DNA of 5,101 nucleotides from a bacterium (GTDB lineage Bacteria; Bdellovibrionota; Bdellovibrionia; Bdellovibrionales; UBA1609). Below, one piece after another: positions 5,079 to 5,101 of this stretch. The stretch lies in contig JAJYHS010000126.1 of assembly GCA_021784635.1 (NCBI GenBank), positions 1 through 5,101 on the forward strand. Direction: 5' to 3'. Each line of letters opens with the position of its first letter. Position 1 is the stretch's first letter. Both the position numbers and the translations under genes were made by a program. The notes beneath the pieces are model-generated. The model searched no databases. It was not told the origin of the DNA and worked only from the letters and a program-made list of their open reading frames with translations.

Positions 5079-5101
5079 TGGTCGGGGAGACAGGATTTGA
5101 A
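5079..5101 (-). tRNA. 3' end of a tRNA, probably tRNA-Pro; rest outside window
   Basis: On the minus strand the last 23 bases read as T-loop TTCAAAT, T-stem strand CCTGT, acceptor strand CTCCCCG, discriminator A and an encoded CCA. The lengths (7, 5, 7, 1, 3) match the 3' end of a canonical tRNA exactly. The acceptor requires a 5' end of CGGGGAG; a C1-G72 pair with A73 is typical of bacterial tRNA-Pro. The anticodon is not in the window, so the amino acid is an inference. The CCA is encoded in the genome. Confidence 0.85.

Noticed and set aside
4955..5101. Plus-strand frame open from an ATG to the window edge
   Set aside because: No ribosome binding site, and it reads into the antisense strand of a tRNA; likely open by chance.

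Overview
The window looks like part of a chromosome of moderate G+C from a Gram-negative bacterium. It encodes an RND efflux pump, a protein with a lipobox, an exported protein with a cleavable signal peptide and a KhpA-type RNA-binding protein. The combination of a TPR-like lipoprotein carrying an 'SLIPGMGQFY' membrane tail with KhpA fits the Bdellovibrionota and wider deltaproteobacterial grouping. That is a low-confidence inference from recall, not a measured assignment. I see no phage, transposase, CRISPR or plasmid gene.

Layout, left to right. Bases 1-1854 (+) hold the C-terminal 617 codons of a heavy-metal-efflux-type RND permease (CzcA/CusA family) whose N-terminal part lies outside the window. 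Just after its stop, about 1880-1942 (+), is a short relic that reproduces the C-terminal end of the lipoprotein gene found 2.2 kb downstream. Bases 2096-2683 (+) encode an exported protein of unknown function with strongly patterned motifs. It faces a DUF2127 membrane protein (2733-3230, -) across a hairpin built from two TGCCGGCA palindromes. Bases 3280-4137 (+) encode a lipoprotein-like TPR protein with two C-terminal membrane segments, divergent from the DUF2127 gene and convergent with khpA (4152-4406, -). Upstream of khpA on the same strand is a 59-codon gene (4523-4702, -) with a strong Shine-Dalgarno site and one predicted membrane helix; it is easy to miss because of its size. The right end (4703-5078) is non-coding as far as I can tell and carries three 11-bp-phased copies of AAGTAGCAA. 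The last 23 bases are the 3' end of a tRNA on the minus strand, probably tRNA-Pro.

Functional links. Apart from the minus-strand pair of the small membrane gene and khpA, the genes alternate in direction and do not form one operon. The RND gene is presumably the end of an efflux operon whose adaptor and outer-membrane genes lie to the left. No complete new multi-gene defence or metabolic system is evident. The most interesting items are the paralog relic, the small membrane gene with its terminal hairpin, the phased repeat array and the uncharacterised exported protein family.
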